Shown: positions 43,908-52,302 of the stretch, in pieces
Layout of the letters: every line of letters starts with the position of its first letter
Position numbering within the stretch: the stretch's first letter is position 1
Translations under genes and position numbers: made by a program
Source: Candidatus Kapaibacterium sp.
GTDB lineage: Bacteria > Bacteroidota > Ignavibacteria > Kapaibacteriales > Kapaibacteriaceae
DNA length: 64,000 bases
Reading direction: 5' to 3'
NCBI GenBank assembly: GCA_022842685.1
Contig: JALHPC010000002.1
Coordinates: forward strand, 22,193 to 86,192
Notes under the pieces: generated by a model
The model's input: the letters and a program-made list of their open reading frames with translations, nothing else
Database searches by the model: none
Told to the model about the DNA's origin: nothing

Positions 43908-44510
43908 CTACCCTCGCTCGGCAGCTATTACGGCCTCTTCGATCATCTCACACCAGATGTGGCCAATCAGAATGTGGCTCTCTTGAATACGTGCCGTTAC
44001 GGTGCTCGGTACAACTACAGCATCGTGGCAGACCTTTGCCAGCACACCCCCACTTCCACCTAAAAGCCCAATTGTGCGCATCCCACGCCGGTGGGCCTCT
44101 TCCACTGCCGCAACCACATTCGGCGATGTGCCACTTGTCGTAATGGCAATCAGCACAGCCCCCTCTCGGCCAAAGGCCTCGACCTGACGCGCAAACACAC
44201 GCTCGAAGCCATAGTCGTTGCCGCCAGCAGTTAATATGCTGCTGTCAACGGTCAACGCCATAGCCGCTATCGCACGCCTCTCGACGTTGCCCCGAAGGCG
44301 CACCACAAGCTCGGCCGCCAAATGCTGGCTGTCGGCAGCACTGCCGCCATTGCCACAAAGAAGTATCGGTAGGCCGTCTAGCGCGGCCTGACTTAACACC
44401 ACACCACACCGATGGATGGCAACGGCACAGTCTTGCAGCAACTGCTGCTTTACCGCTATGCTTTCGGCAATGATGGTCGAAACAGATTCTGGATGTACGG
44501 GATGCTTCAT
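43908..44510 (-). CDS. gmhA: SIS-domain isomerase, GmhA-like
   Basis: The 200-residue protein has the SIS fold with LCGNGGSAADSQHLAAEL (phosphosugar loop and the first metal/substrate His) and ends with QESHILIGHIWCEMIE, the GmhA-type QxxHxxxGHxxCxxxE line. GmhA converts sedoheptulose-7-phosphate to D-glycero-D-manno-heptose-7-phosphate for LPS or S-layer sugars. No other heptose gene is nearby, so a related phosphosugar is possible. It is the last gene of the six-gene operon and overlaps the EamA gene by four bases. Confidence 0.85.
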   Translation of the reverse strand: MKHPVHPESVSTIIAESIAVKQQLLQDCAVAIHRCGVVLSQAALDGLPILLCGNGGSAADSQHLAAELVVRLRGNVERRAIAAMALTVDSSILTAGGNDYGFERVFARQVEAFGREGAVLIAITTSGTSPNVVAAVEEAHRRGMRTIGLLGGSGGVLAKVCHDAVVVPSTVTARIQESHILIGHIWCEMIEEAVIAAERG

Positions 44511-45370
44511 GCTGCGAAACTACGACGCTGCCGACTCTCCCAACGCACGGCAATCACACCCCGGGCAACAACACTACCAACAACAATCACACCGCCGATT
44601 GCAGCATACGACGAAGGCGTTTCGCCCGTCCCCAACAACACCCACACGGGATTCAATAGCGGCTCTAGCACTGTAATGAGAATCGCCTCCAACGCTGTGA
44701 CGTGCGCCAATGCCCACGAATACAACATGTACGATATGCCTAGTTGTACCACGCCTAGCGCTACAAGGTAGACCCACGCCATACTGTCGGCCCCACTAAA
44801 ACTCGAAAACGGCAGGCACACAAGGGCCGTAAGAATGTTGCCAATCACAATAGTCTCGGTTGTTGCAACACCACGCTGCGCACGCATGCATAACGCCACA
44901 AACGCAAACGCTATGCCGCTAAGCACGGCTACGAATGTGCCTGTAAGGGCGGGCCCCTCAAGTTTGTCAACAAAGAACACAACCATACCACTCATCACGG
45001 CAGCAACGGTTACTACGTCGTACCAGCGTAGCCGCTCTCGCGTGATAGCCGCACTTAGTAAGGCCACCCATATCGGAGCCGTGTACTGCAGCAGAATGGC
45101 ATTGGCTGCCGACGTGAGTTTGGTTGCCGTTACAAACAACGTTACCGTGGCAGCATAGGCCACAATGCCACCAAATTGTGCTGGCGACCACGTAGGGCGC
45201 AGCCTTCGCAGCCACAGCCACATCACTATCGCAGCAATTGCACTTCTTGTGCCCGCGATAGTTACGCCAGTAAGGGGCACCGATTTAATGAGCAAGCCCC
45301 CTGTGCTCCATAACAGCGACGTAAGCACGAGCGCACCAACGGCGCGTCGGTGCAAGGTTGGTGTGGTCAT
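44507..45370 (-). CDS. EamA/DMT-family exporter
   Basis: The 287-residue protein has ten predicted transmembrane helices in two EamA halves (first ending near 140; second opening GTFVAVLSGIAFAFVALCM). LLWSTGGLLIKSVPLTG at the start and ALEAILITVLEPLLNPVW in the second half are typical. The family exports metabolites such as amino acids or purines, or imports nucleotide sugars; the substrate is unknown. It overlaps both neighbours by four bases. Confidence 0.9.
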   Translation of the reverse strand: MTTPTLHRRAVGALVLTSLLWSTGGLLIKSVPLTGVTIAGTRSAIAAIVMWLWLRRLRPTWSPAQFGGIVAYAATVTLFVTATKLTSAANAILLQYTAPIWVALLSAAITRERLRWYDVVTVAAVMSGMVVFFVDKLEGPALTGTFVAVLSGIAFAFVALCMRAQRGVATTETIVIGNILTALVCLPFSSFSGADSMAWVYLVALGVVQLGISYMLYSWALAHVTALEAILITVLEPLLNPVWVLLGTGETPSSYAAIGGVIVVGSVVARGVIAVRWESRQRRSFAA

Positions 45371-46242
45371 CGCTCGAATCGCGATTCCTGCTGCCGGGTA
45401 ATACGTATCTGATACTCCATCGGTGGACCGTTCTTCGGCAACGACTTCGCCGGAATATCCAAGGCAAGAACGGCAAGCGACTCATACGGCGGGTAGCGCT
45501 CGTCGTCGGGCACTGTTACACTAACGTGCATCATCAACTTGGCATTCAGCACGCGCAAGTCGTCGAAACCACCAGGCTTAACGCCCTCGGCCACGACGTC
45601 GCCCGAAACCATGTACATGCCTCGGCCTCCTACACTGTCGGCCGCTTTCAACGTGGCACTTGCCTTCTTGATTTTCTTGCGGTCTATCGCAAGCTGATTC
45701 TCGTCGATCGTCTCTAGAAATGCCTTGGTGTTAATCTGCCAGGTATCACCTATCCGCACCGGCTTTGATGGGTCGAGTATGGCGCCAGTCTTCGTGCCTC
45801 CCTCAGCATGAACAACCTGAGCAAGCATCATGGCTACCGAGTCGGCAACTGGACGTTTGTCGATGGTAAACACGGGGCCCTTGTCGGTAAACTCCGCCCG
45901 CACGATGGCTCCAGTATACAGGTAGTCCACGGCCGGAGCGCTGTCGCGCTTTACTCGGAACAACCGAATGGTAAGGAGCTTGGTGTGCTCTTCGCCATTG
46001 TCGCGCACGGCCTGAACCTGGGTCTCGGCCTGCATCGAAATAACGGTGGTATGCACGTTCTGCGAAACGTTCTTCGCAGCATCGCGACTGTAGGCCTTGT
46101 ACTCTTCCGAAAACTGTGTTCGGAACAAGTAGGTGTCCATGGGCTTGATTTTTCGCCCCACGGTGATAGTACGGGGTTCGCTGGCATCAAGGGTGCCAAC
46201 CGCAGCAATGGCAAAGAGTGTTGCCGTAATCAGAATCTTCAT
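45367..46242 (-). CDS. secreted protein of unknown function (DUF6263-like)
   Basis: The ATG at 46242 overlaps the photolyase stop as ATGA and begins the signal peptide (MKILITATLFAIAAVGTLDA), so it is chosen over the ATG four codons upstream. The 291-residue mature protein is beta-rich (GDTWQINTKAF, MYMVSGDVVAEGV, LAVLALDIPAKSL) and resembles DUF6263 proteins of this group. Function unknown. Fourth gene of the operon. Confidence 0.65.
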   Translation of the reverse strand: MKILITATLFAIAAVGTLDASEPRTITVGRKIKPMDTYLFRTQFSEEYKAYSRDAAKNVSQNVHTTVISMQAETQVQAVRDNGEEHTKLLTIRLFRVKRDSAPAVDYLYTGAIVRAEFTDKGPVFTIDKRPVADSVAMMLAQVVHAEGGTKTGAILDPSKPVRIGDTWQINTKAFLETIDENQLAIDRKKIKKASATLKAADSVGGRGMYMVSGDVVAEGVKPGGFDDLRVLNAKLMMHVSVTVPDDERYPPYESLAVLALDIPAKSLPKNGPPMEYQIRITRQQESRFER

Positions 46243-47597
46243 GCAGGAGTCCATGTGGCAATGTAGGCAGGAACGTCGAATTTTTTAGCAGCTCCGTTGC
46301 TGTTCATGTAGCGAATCTTTCCGTATACCGGACGTTCGAACCATGCCCTGTCGTGCACGCCACCGATGCTCCACGCAATTCCAGTGTAGCCGTTGGGGTC
46401 GCGGCCGTCAAGTTGAAACTTGTCGTTAAGGTAGACGGCAACCGCCATAGCTTGCTCGGGACTCTCGGTCCACTCTAAGATCTTCTTGGCCCAATACATT
46501 CGCATGTAGCCATGCATCTTGCCCGTAGCAAGCATCTGATGTTGTGCCGCATTCCACAGTGCATCATGCGTTTGCGCCTGCTCCCATACATCAGTCTCGT
46601 ATACGTAGTCGCGTTCGTCAGCTCGGTGCTGGTCAAGGGTCGCTCGCGCCCATGTCGGGAAGCCGTCGACCGAGTCGTAGTTCGGATTGTAGTGCACGAA
46701 GTTGTCGGCCAACTCTCGCCGCACGATGAGTTCTTCAAGGAAGGCGTCGGCCGAAGCGCGAAGGGCGGCGTCGCCTGCGGCGGCTGCCTCGACGTCGAGC
46801 GCTATGCGCTGCGCAGAAATCTGTCCAAAATGAAGCCACGGAGAAAGCCCACTTTGTGCGTTCGCCACAGGGTCGTTGCGCAGGTCGTTGTATGCTGCAA
46901 GTCGGCCAACGAAGTGACGCAGCGCGAGCAGCGCTGCGCGCTCACCCGGTACAATCCAATCCACGGGCGACAGCCCGCGGTCTGCACGTAGGCGTCGCGA
47001 CGCCCCCTGCCAATCGGCGGTAATGGCGGCCGTACCATAGGGATGGCGTACGACAGACGGGAACGGTTCGAGAAACGTTGGGAGTAGTCGATGGATTTTG
47101 GGACGAATGGTATAGGCACCGAACTCGTGCTTCTGCGACGCCGCCCATACGGGCACAATGTTGTGGGCGTCAACCTGGTGGACGTCGGTTGAAGAAGCTT
47201 CTACGACGGCATCTACCCACCGACGCTTTGAACGAAGCGGGTCGTAATCCGTGACAACTAGCGAGGGCTGCACGTGGTGGAGGTAACGAGGTAGCTCGGT
47301 GGCCGGATCGCCCTCGAGGAGGGTAAACGACAGGTTGTGGTCTTGGCAATCCGAGGCCAACTCCGTGAGGCCTTCAAGTAGGAAATGGTACTGGCGCCAC
47401 GTGGCATCTAGGAACTGCGGTACAAGGCAGAACACAACGTGGAGGGGTACCTTGCGGTCGATGGCGCAGGCCTGTGCGTAAAGGACGGCCCAGTTGTCGT
47501 GAAGGCGCCTGTCGCGCGTTAGCCAAACAACAACAGGGCCTCCGGTAGGAGACCCTGCTGTGCGAAGGATTCGGATACGGTCGGGATGGATGCTCAA
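46239..47597 (-). CDS. phrB: class II CPD deoxyribodipyrimidine photolyase
   Basis: I start at the TTG at 47597, which overlaps the stop of the LiaF-like gene (TTGA). This gives MSIHPDRIRIL and 452 residues, the usual length; the longer frame has no family match. Class II features: VVVWLTRDRRLHDNWAVLYAQ at the N-terminus, HYNPNYDSVDGFPTWA, the Trp-rich FAD region KMHGYMRMYWAKKILEWT, and the closing DPNGYTGIAWSIGGVHDRAW, which is diagnostic. It repairs cyclobutane pyrimidine dimers with light. Confidence 0.95.
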   Translation of the reverse strand: MSIHPDRIRILRTAGSPTGGPVVVWLTRDRRLHDNWAVLYAQACAIDRKVPLHVVFCLVPQFLDATWRQYHFLLEGLTELASDCQDHNLSFTLLEGDPATELPRYLHHVQPSLVVTDYDPLRSKRRWVDAVVEASSTDVHQVDAHNIVPVWAASQKHEFGAYTIRPKIHRLLPTFLEPFPSVVRHPYGTAAITADWQGASRRLRADRGLSPVDWIVPGERAALLALRHFVGRLAAYNDLRNDPVANAQSGLSPWLHFGQISAQRIALDVEAAAAGDAALRASADAFLEELIVRRELADNFVHYNPNYDSVDGFPTWARATLDQHRADERDYVYETDVWEQAQTHDALWNAAQHQMLATGKMHGYMRMYWAKKILEWTESPEQAMAVAVYLNDKFQLDGRDPNGYTGIAWSIGGVHDRAWFERPVYGKIRYMNSNGAAKKFDVPAYIATWTPA

Positions 47598-48388
47598 TGT
47601 CGGATTTCGATACCACCAAGAATAGCGGTACAGCGAACAATGAGAAGGGGAGCATCGGTTCCGGCGTCGGGCATGCGACCAATCGTACGGTTCTCGATGC
47701 CGCCCAAAATCGGAGTGCCAGAGGTATGCACGCGCCACGTAGAGGGCACGCGTAGTTCGAAGCCTCCCAAGATAGCGGTCACGTCGAGCATCATTTCGTT
47801 TGAAGCCGGCACGGCATCACGCAGGTCGAGTTCGATACCAGCCATGACAGCGGTGAGAGTACCACCTTGAAAGGCCGTCGAAGCCGAGGTTAGGTCGAGA
47901 CCGCTAAAGACGGCGGTCTTGTTGATGAAATCGTCATGGATAGTAGCGTCTTCGGCGCTGCCGATGTTTACGTCGTTACTCTGCTGGTTCGCGCCAGACC
48001 CCCACGACATGCTTTTTTTTTTGCCACCGAGGAGGATGCTCACGCCAATCAGGATAATGAAGATTGGCCAGAACGTAGACCAAAAACCTCCGGGAAGCAG
48101 GTCGAGGTTGCTAGCTAAGAGTAGAGCGCCCACAGCAAACAATACGGTGGAGCCAAACCAATTAGCCGTCGACCGAGTGGCGAGTTGTGCTAGAGCGATC
48201 ACCATGAGGATGACGGGCCACCAGGTGCCAACGGTGCTGCCAAAATCCAGAATGTCGAACTGATCTAGTAAAAAGGCAATACCAAGGGCGATAACGCCAA
48301 TACCTGCCATTAATCGCCCGGGCGTCAATCCTCCGGGCTCCTTGCCCAACTGAACGTTGGCCTGCCACATCGTCTGATGTTGTTCCAT
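47594..48388 (-). CDS. LiaF/DUF5668-like membrane protein
   Basis: The ATG at 48388 has a good ribosome-binding site (GAGAGG) and is preferred over the upstream start. The 264-residue protein has four or five N-terminal transmembrane helices (GIGVIALGIAFLLDQF, TWWPVILMVIALAQLA, STVLFAVGALLLASNLDLLPGGF, FWPIFIILIGVSILLG). Its C-terminal repeat of about 110 residues (TAVFSGLDLTSAS, TAILGGFELRVPS, TAILGGIEIRH) is the cell-wall-active antibiotic response domain of LiaF/VraT. No LiaRS-like kinase is nearby. Confidence 0.82.
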   Translation of the reverse strand: MEQHQTMWQANVQLGKEPGGLTPGRLMAGIGVIALGIAFLLDQFDILDFGSTVGTWWPVILMVIALAQLATRSTANWFGSTVLFAVGALLLASNLDLLPGGFWSTFWPIFIILIGVSILLGGKKKSMSWGSGANQQSNDVNIGSAEDATIHDDFINKTAVFSGLDLTSASTAFQGGTLTAVMAGIELDLRDAVPASNEMMLDVTAILGGFELRVPSTWRVHTSGTPILGGIENRTIGRMPDAGTDAPLLIVRCTAILGGIEIRH

Positions 48389-48414
48389 GGTACCTCTCAA
48401 AAAGTGGTGTAGGG

Positions 48415-49635
48415 TCACATACGAAGGGTTCCACACTCTTCGCAATCGGCGCATTCTGGCGTCGAGGGGGCGTGTGTACGGCAGAACTCAGAAACGGATT
48501 CAACCACTTCATGAATCTGTGATTCAGTGAGCTCAGGGTAAATAGGTAGTGACAGCACAGTGGCCGCTAGGCAGTTGCTTACGGCAAAGTCACTGTCGGC
48601 AGCCCCGAGAGCAGCGAAGCACTCTTGCCGATGAAACGGCACGGGATAGTAGATTTCCGATCCGATGCCACGCTCGGCAAGCCATGTTCGCAGGGCATTT
48701 CTGTGAGCGCTGCGAATGGTGTATTGGTTCACAATGTGGGCATCGGGAGCTTGCAACGTTGTGTGGACGCCCGATGGCAGCAAGATCGAGTCGGCAGGAC
48801 CAAACTGCGTTGCACCAGGGCCTGAACTTAGACCCGCTTCGATAAAAAGCCGTTCGTATAGCGAGGCATTCCTGCGGCGCGCAGCATGCCACGAAGGTAG
48901 GTGCGGCAGCTTTACGCGGAGCACAGCGGCCTGCATGGCATCAAGGCGAAAGTTGCCGCCTATGCTGCCGTGGTAGTACCGTGGTTCCATGCCGTGATTA
49001 CGCAAGCGCCGAAGCGTGGCCGCTAAAACGTCGTCGTTCGTCGTCACAAGGCCCGCATCGCCGAAAGCACCAAGGTTCTTCGTAGGATAAAACGAAAAGC
49101 AGCCCATGTGGCCAATGCCGCCAACGCGGCGTCCATCTAGCATCTGCGTGCCGATAGCCTGCGCACAGTCTTCAACGACGGCAATGCCGTGCTTCGCGGC
49201 TAACGTCATGATGGCGTCCATGTCGGCCGCCAAGCCAAATAGGTGGACCGGTACAATTGCCTTTGTGCGTGGAGTAATGGCGCGCTCGATGTGGTCGAGC
49301 GAAATGTTCATTGTTGTGGCGTCGACGTCGACGAAGACAGGCGTAGCGCCAGTTCGCGAAACACAGCCCGCCGTGGCAAAGAACGAGAACGTGGGTACGA
49401 TCACTTCGTCGCCAGGGCCAAGGCCAAGGGCCATAAAGGCAACAAGTAGGGCGTCGGTGCCGCTCGACACGCCAATGGCATGCTTGACGTTTAGGTAGGC
49501 CGCCACCTCTGCTTCCAAAGCGTCAACCTCGGGGCCAAGGATGCATACCTGCGACGCAGCAACGCGGAGGATGGCTTCCTCGAGTTGAGGGCGAAGCGAT
49601 TCATATTGGGCTTTGAGGTCGAGGAGTGGTACCAT
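48415..49635 (-). CDS. DegT/DnrJ/EryC1/StrS aminotransferase
   Basis: The 406-residue PLP enzyme has VPLLDLKAQYESLRP at the start, GVSSGTDALLVAFMALGLG, VEDCAQAIG, and the PLP-Lys motif SFYPTKNLGAFGDAG near residue 195. The C-terminal ~30 residues add a Cys-rich tail (CRTHAPSTPECADCEECG), which is unusual for the family. It makes aminosugars on nucleotide-linked keto sugars. First gene of the operon with the LiaF-like gene 26 bases downstream; the SIS enzyme at the end also acts on sugars. Confidence 0.9.
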   Translation of the reverse strand: MVPLLDLKAQYESLRPQLEEAILRVAASQVCILGPEVDALEAEVAAYLNVKHAIGVSSGTDALLVAFMALGLGPGDEVIVPTFSFFATAGCVSRTGATPVFVDVDATTMNISLDHIERAITPRTKAIVPVHLFGLAADMDAIMTLAAKHGIAVVEDCAQAIGTQMLDGRRVGGIGHMGCFSFYPTKNLGAFGDAGLVTTNDDVLAATLRRLRNHGMEPRYYHGSIGGNFRLDAMQAAVLRVKLPHLPSWHAARRRNASLYERLFIEAGLSSGPGATQFGPADSILLPSGVHTTLQAPDAHIVNQYTIRSAHRNALRTWLAERGIGSEIYYPVPFHRQECFAALGAADSDFAVSNCLAATVLSLPIYPELTESQIHEVVESVSEFCRTHAPSTPECADCEECGTLRM

Positions 49636-49713
49636 GTTGGATGAGGGTGTTGAATCAAACTGACTTCAAAACTACGGCGACGGCGTCAGCTATGCGTGGT
49701 AAATTCGACAAGT

Positions 49714-50142
49714 ATGAAGCCGAATGCCTATCCATCTCGTCGTGCAGTGCTACGTATCGTTGTTGGCGCAATCATGGCAACGCCGTTGTTGGCTGCCGTT
49801 GTGCGTTACCTTCAGCCACCAGCGCAGGCCCGACGACGTACCGTGCGACTGATGCGTAGCGAGCTCTTGGGCACCGCAGTTCACACGGCGTCGGTGATGG
49901 GCGCTGCTGTTGCCCTGCGTCGACGAGGCGATGGGAGCATCGTGGCGTTCGACCTTGCCTGCACGCATGCGGGATGTCCTGTGACGCCAGTGGCAAACGG
50001 CTTTCATTGTGCATGTCATGGAGGACGATTCGACGCAGAGGGGGCACCGGCCGGAGGCCCTGTTCGACGCCCCTTACGAACGATAGCGGCCTACGACGAA
50101 GACGGTATGGTAGTGGTGCGGATGGAGACATCAGCGTCATGA
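49714..50142 (+). CDS. Rieske [2Fe-2S] protein
   Basis: The 142-residue protein (ATG at 49714; a GTG six codons upstream is an alternative) has a twin-Arg-like start (PSRRAVLRIVVGAIMATPLLAAV) that is either a TAT signal or an uncleaved anchor. The cluster ligands are CTHAGC and CACHGGRF, each supplying Cys and His, with the two other Cys forming the usual disulfide. Its stop overlaps the cytochrome b start (ATGA), so the two form a bc/b6-type pair. Confidence 0.9.
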   Translation: MKPNAYPSRRAVLRIVVGAIMATPLLAAVVRYLQPPAQARRRTVRLMRSELLGTAVHTASVMGAAVALRRRGDGSIVAFDLACTHAGCPVTPVANGFHCACHGGRFDAEGAPAGGPVRRPLRTIAAYDEDGMVVVRMETSAS

Positions 50143-51080
50143 CCTTTGCTGCGTCGGTGTGGAGTGCCATAGTATCGGCTGTCGTTTGTGCAACAACGGG
50201 CGTGTTGCTCTCTGTGTATTACGTCCCGTCTGCAGACGTTGCGCGGGATGCCGATGGACATTCGCAGGTGATTCGACATGCCACTAACGCCCCGTTGGTG
50301 GATGCATGGGGTGATACTGTGGCGTTACAGGGACAGTATGCGGCCCTTTCGGGGGTGGGCAGATCGGCCTCGGTTGCACGCGTAAGTGTCGAGGTGTCAA
50401 TTGCTAACGCTTGGGGTGGTGGAATACTCCGCGCCGCTCACCGTGCGTCGTCTCTCGCTTGTTTGCTTTCCATTATGGCGGCCATCGTCGTGGTTGCCAT
50501 TGGGCACACGCAAGCGCCGTCGTGGTTGTGGCCTGTGTCGGCTGTGCTGATGGTGGCCATTGTCGTTGCAATGTGGACGGGAATGGTGTTACCCGACGAC
50601 GCGTATGCCGAGGCATCGCTGGGAGTAGTGCGGGCCGCGATAGCCGACGGCATTGTAGGTGGTGCCGTTCTTGAGGGCTTAACCGGTCGTGGGATAACAT
50701 CCGTTCAGCCGTTGGCCAGAACCTATGCGATGCATGCTTGGCTACTGCCAATTGTTCTTGCTGGCGGGCTTGGCTTGCTTGTCCGCCGATGTGGGCCCTC
50801 GTTCACCAAGCAATCACTGGTTGTAGGATTGGTCGTCATTGGGGCATCGATACCCGTAGCGTTACTGCGCCCTGACGGCACGAAGGCCTGGTATCCGTTT
50901 CGCGCTGCCAGCATGTTGCAGGAAGCCTTCGGTAGCGAATTGGCTTCCTATATCGTATTGGCTTGGTTGCTGGCTGTCGCCACCATCCCTTGGTGGCAGC
51001 CGCGAAGTGGCCGATGGACGATGCCCGTGGTCGTGGTGGGAGGTATCCTCGTTATCGTGCTATCGGCCCTTCTTTCGTAA
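50139..51080 (+). CDS. cytochrome b6-like protein with one heme site lost
   Basis: The 313-residue protein is the partner of the Rieske protein. Helix A ends ATTGVLLSVYYVPSADVA as in cytochrome b6. Helix B reads GGGILRAAHRASS, with His101 at the first ligand position, but the second position 14 residues later is Ala115. Helix D reads ARTYAMHAWLLP, with His199, but the second ligand position is Leu. So the bL pair is kept and the bH pair is gone. The PEWY region near 250 reads KAWYPF, without the Glu. These changes argue against a normal Q cycle. Confidence 0.8.
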   Translation: MTFAASVWSAIVSAVVCATTGVLLSVYYVPSADVARDADGHSQVIRHATNAPLVDAWGDTVALQGQYAALSGVGRSASVARVSVEVSIANAWGGGILRAAHRASSLACLLSIMAAIVVVAIGHTQAPSWLWPVSAVLMVAIVVAMWTGMVLPDDAYAEASLGVVRAAIADGIVGGAVLEGLTGRGITSVQPLARTYAMHAWLLPIVLAGGLGLLVRRCGPSFTKQSLVVGLVVIGASIPVALLRPDGTKAWYPFRAASMLQEAFGSELASYIVLAWLLAVATIPWWQPRSGRWTMPVVVVGGILVIVLSALLS

Positions 51081-51186
51081 CATCGCTCTTGTATGGAATG
51101 CGGCAGAGGCTGTTCTGCTCGCTATTTTTGCCACACTCTACGTAACCCACACGCAACTCATCACACTTACACATACAGGAACCCCT

Positions 51187-52302
51187 ATGCTCATTGGAGT
51201 GCCCAAAGAAATCAAGAACAACGAAAAGCGCGTAGCCCTAACGCCGGGTGGAGTCGAGGCCTTCGTTGCTGCAGGCCACAGCGTTGTGGTTGAAACCAAC
51301 GCAGGTGTTGGCAGTGGTTTTAGCAACGATCAGTACATCGCAGCTGGCGCCACCATTTTGCCAACGGCGGCCGACGTCTATGGCAAGGCCGAAATGATCA
51401 TGAAGGTCAAGGAGCCCATCGCTCCCGAGTATCCACTCATCCGCTCTGGACAGGTACTATTTACCTATTTCCACTTTGCGGCATCAGAGGAGCTCACGCG
51501 CGCCATGGTAAACTCTGGCGCCATCTGCATTGCGTATGAGACTGTTCAGAAGGCCGATGGCTCGTTGCCGCTACTGATACCCATGAGCGAAGTAGCCGGC
51601 CGTATGGCTCCTCAGGAAGGCGCCAAGTACCTTGAGCACCCAATGGGTGGCCGCGGCGTTCTGTTAGGTGGCGTCCCAGGCACGACGCCTGCCAGCGTTA
51701 TGGTACTAGGTGGTGGCGTTGTTGGTACCAATGCAGCCAAGATTGCCGCTGGCTTTGGAGCTCGTGTAACCATTTTTGACACAAACCTGTATCGGCTTCG
51801 CTACCTCGACGACGTGATGCCTAAGAATGTCGAAACCCAGATGTCGAGCCGTGCTAACATCCGCGAAGCGCTCAAGACTGCCGATCTCGTTATCGGTGGC
51901 GTACTCATCCCTGGCGCTAAAGCCCCCTATCTCATTACCCGTGACATGCTCAAGGATATGAGAAAAGGGGCAGTGATTGTAGACGTTGCGGTCGACCAAG
52001 GCGGCTGTGTTGAGACTACACGGGCTACAACGCATCAAGAGCCAACCTACGAGGTGGACGGAGTTGTGCACTACTGCGTAGCCAACATGCCGGGAGCAGT
52101 GCCGTACACATCAACGATTGCCCTTACGAATGCCACCTTGCCGTATGCCTTGCAGCTTGCCAATCTTGGTTGGGAAGAGTCGATTCGCACGAATAAGGAG
52201 CTCGAGTTAGGCCTCAATGTTATGAACGGCAAAATTGTTTACAGTGCTGTAGCAGAAGCATTTGGCATGGATTACACTCCGCTCGAGAAGGCACTTGTTT
52301 AA
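51187..52302 (+). CDS. ald: alanine dehydrogenase
   Basis: The ATG at 51187 begins MLIGVPKEIKNNEKRVALTP, the family N-terminus; the longer frame is the cytochrome b neighbour. The 371-residue enzyme has catalytic-site residues in KVKEPI and YFHFAAS, and the NAD-binding VLGGGVVGTNAAK near residue 175. It interconverts alanine with pyruvate and ammonia. The usual length and the closing YTPLEKAL fit. A strong terminator lies just after the stop, inside the next gene. Confidence 0.97.
   Translation: MLIGVPKEIKNNEKRVALTPGGVEAFVAAGHSVVVETNAGVGSGFSNDQYIAAGATILPTAADVYGKAEMIMKVKEPIAPEYPLIRSGQVLFTYFHFAASEELTRAMVNSGAICIAYETVQKADGSLPLLIPMSEVAGRMAPQEGAKYLEHPMGGRGVLLGGVPGTTPASVMVLGGGVVGTNAAKIAAGFGARVTIFDTNLYRLRYLDDVMPKNVETQMSSRANIREALKTADLVIGGVLIPGAKAPYLITRDMLKDMRKGAVIVDVAVDQGGCVETTRATTHQEPTYEVDGVVHYCVANMPGAVPYTSTIALTNATLPYALQLANLGWEESIRTNKELELGLNVMNGKIVYSAVAEAFGMDYTPLEKALV

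Noticed and set aside
47598..47738. N-terminal 47 residues of the photolyase frame
   Set aside because: They overlap the LiaF-like gene in another frame and have no similarity to photolyases; the TTG at 47597 gives the normal length.
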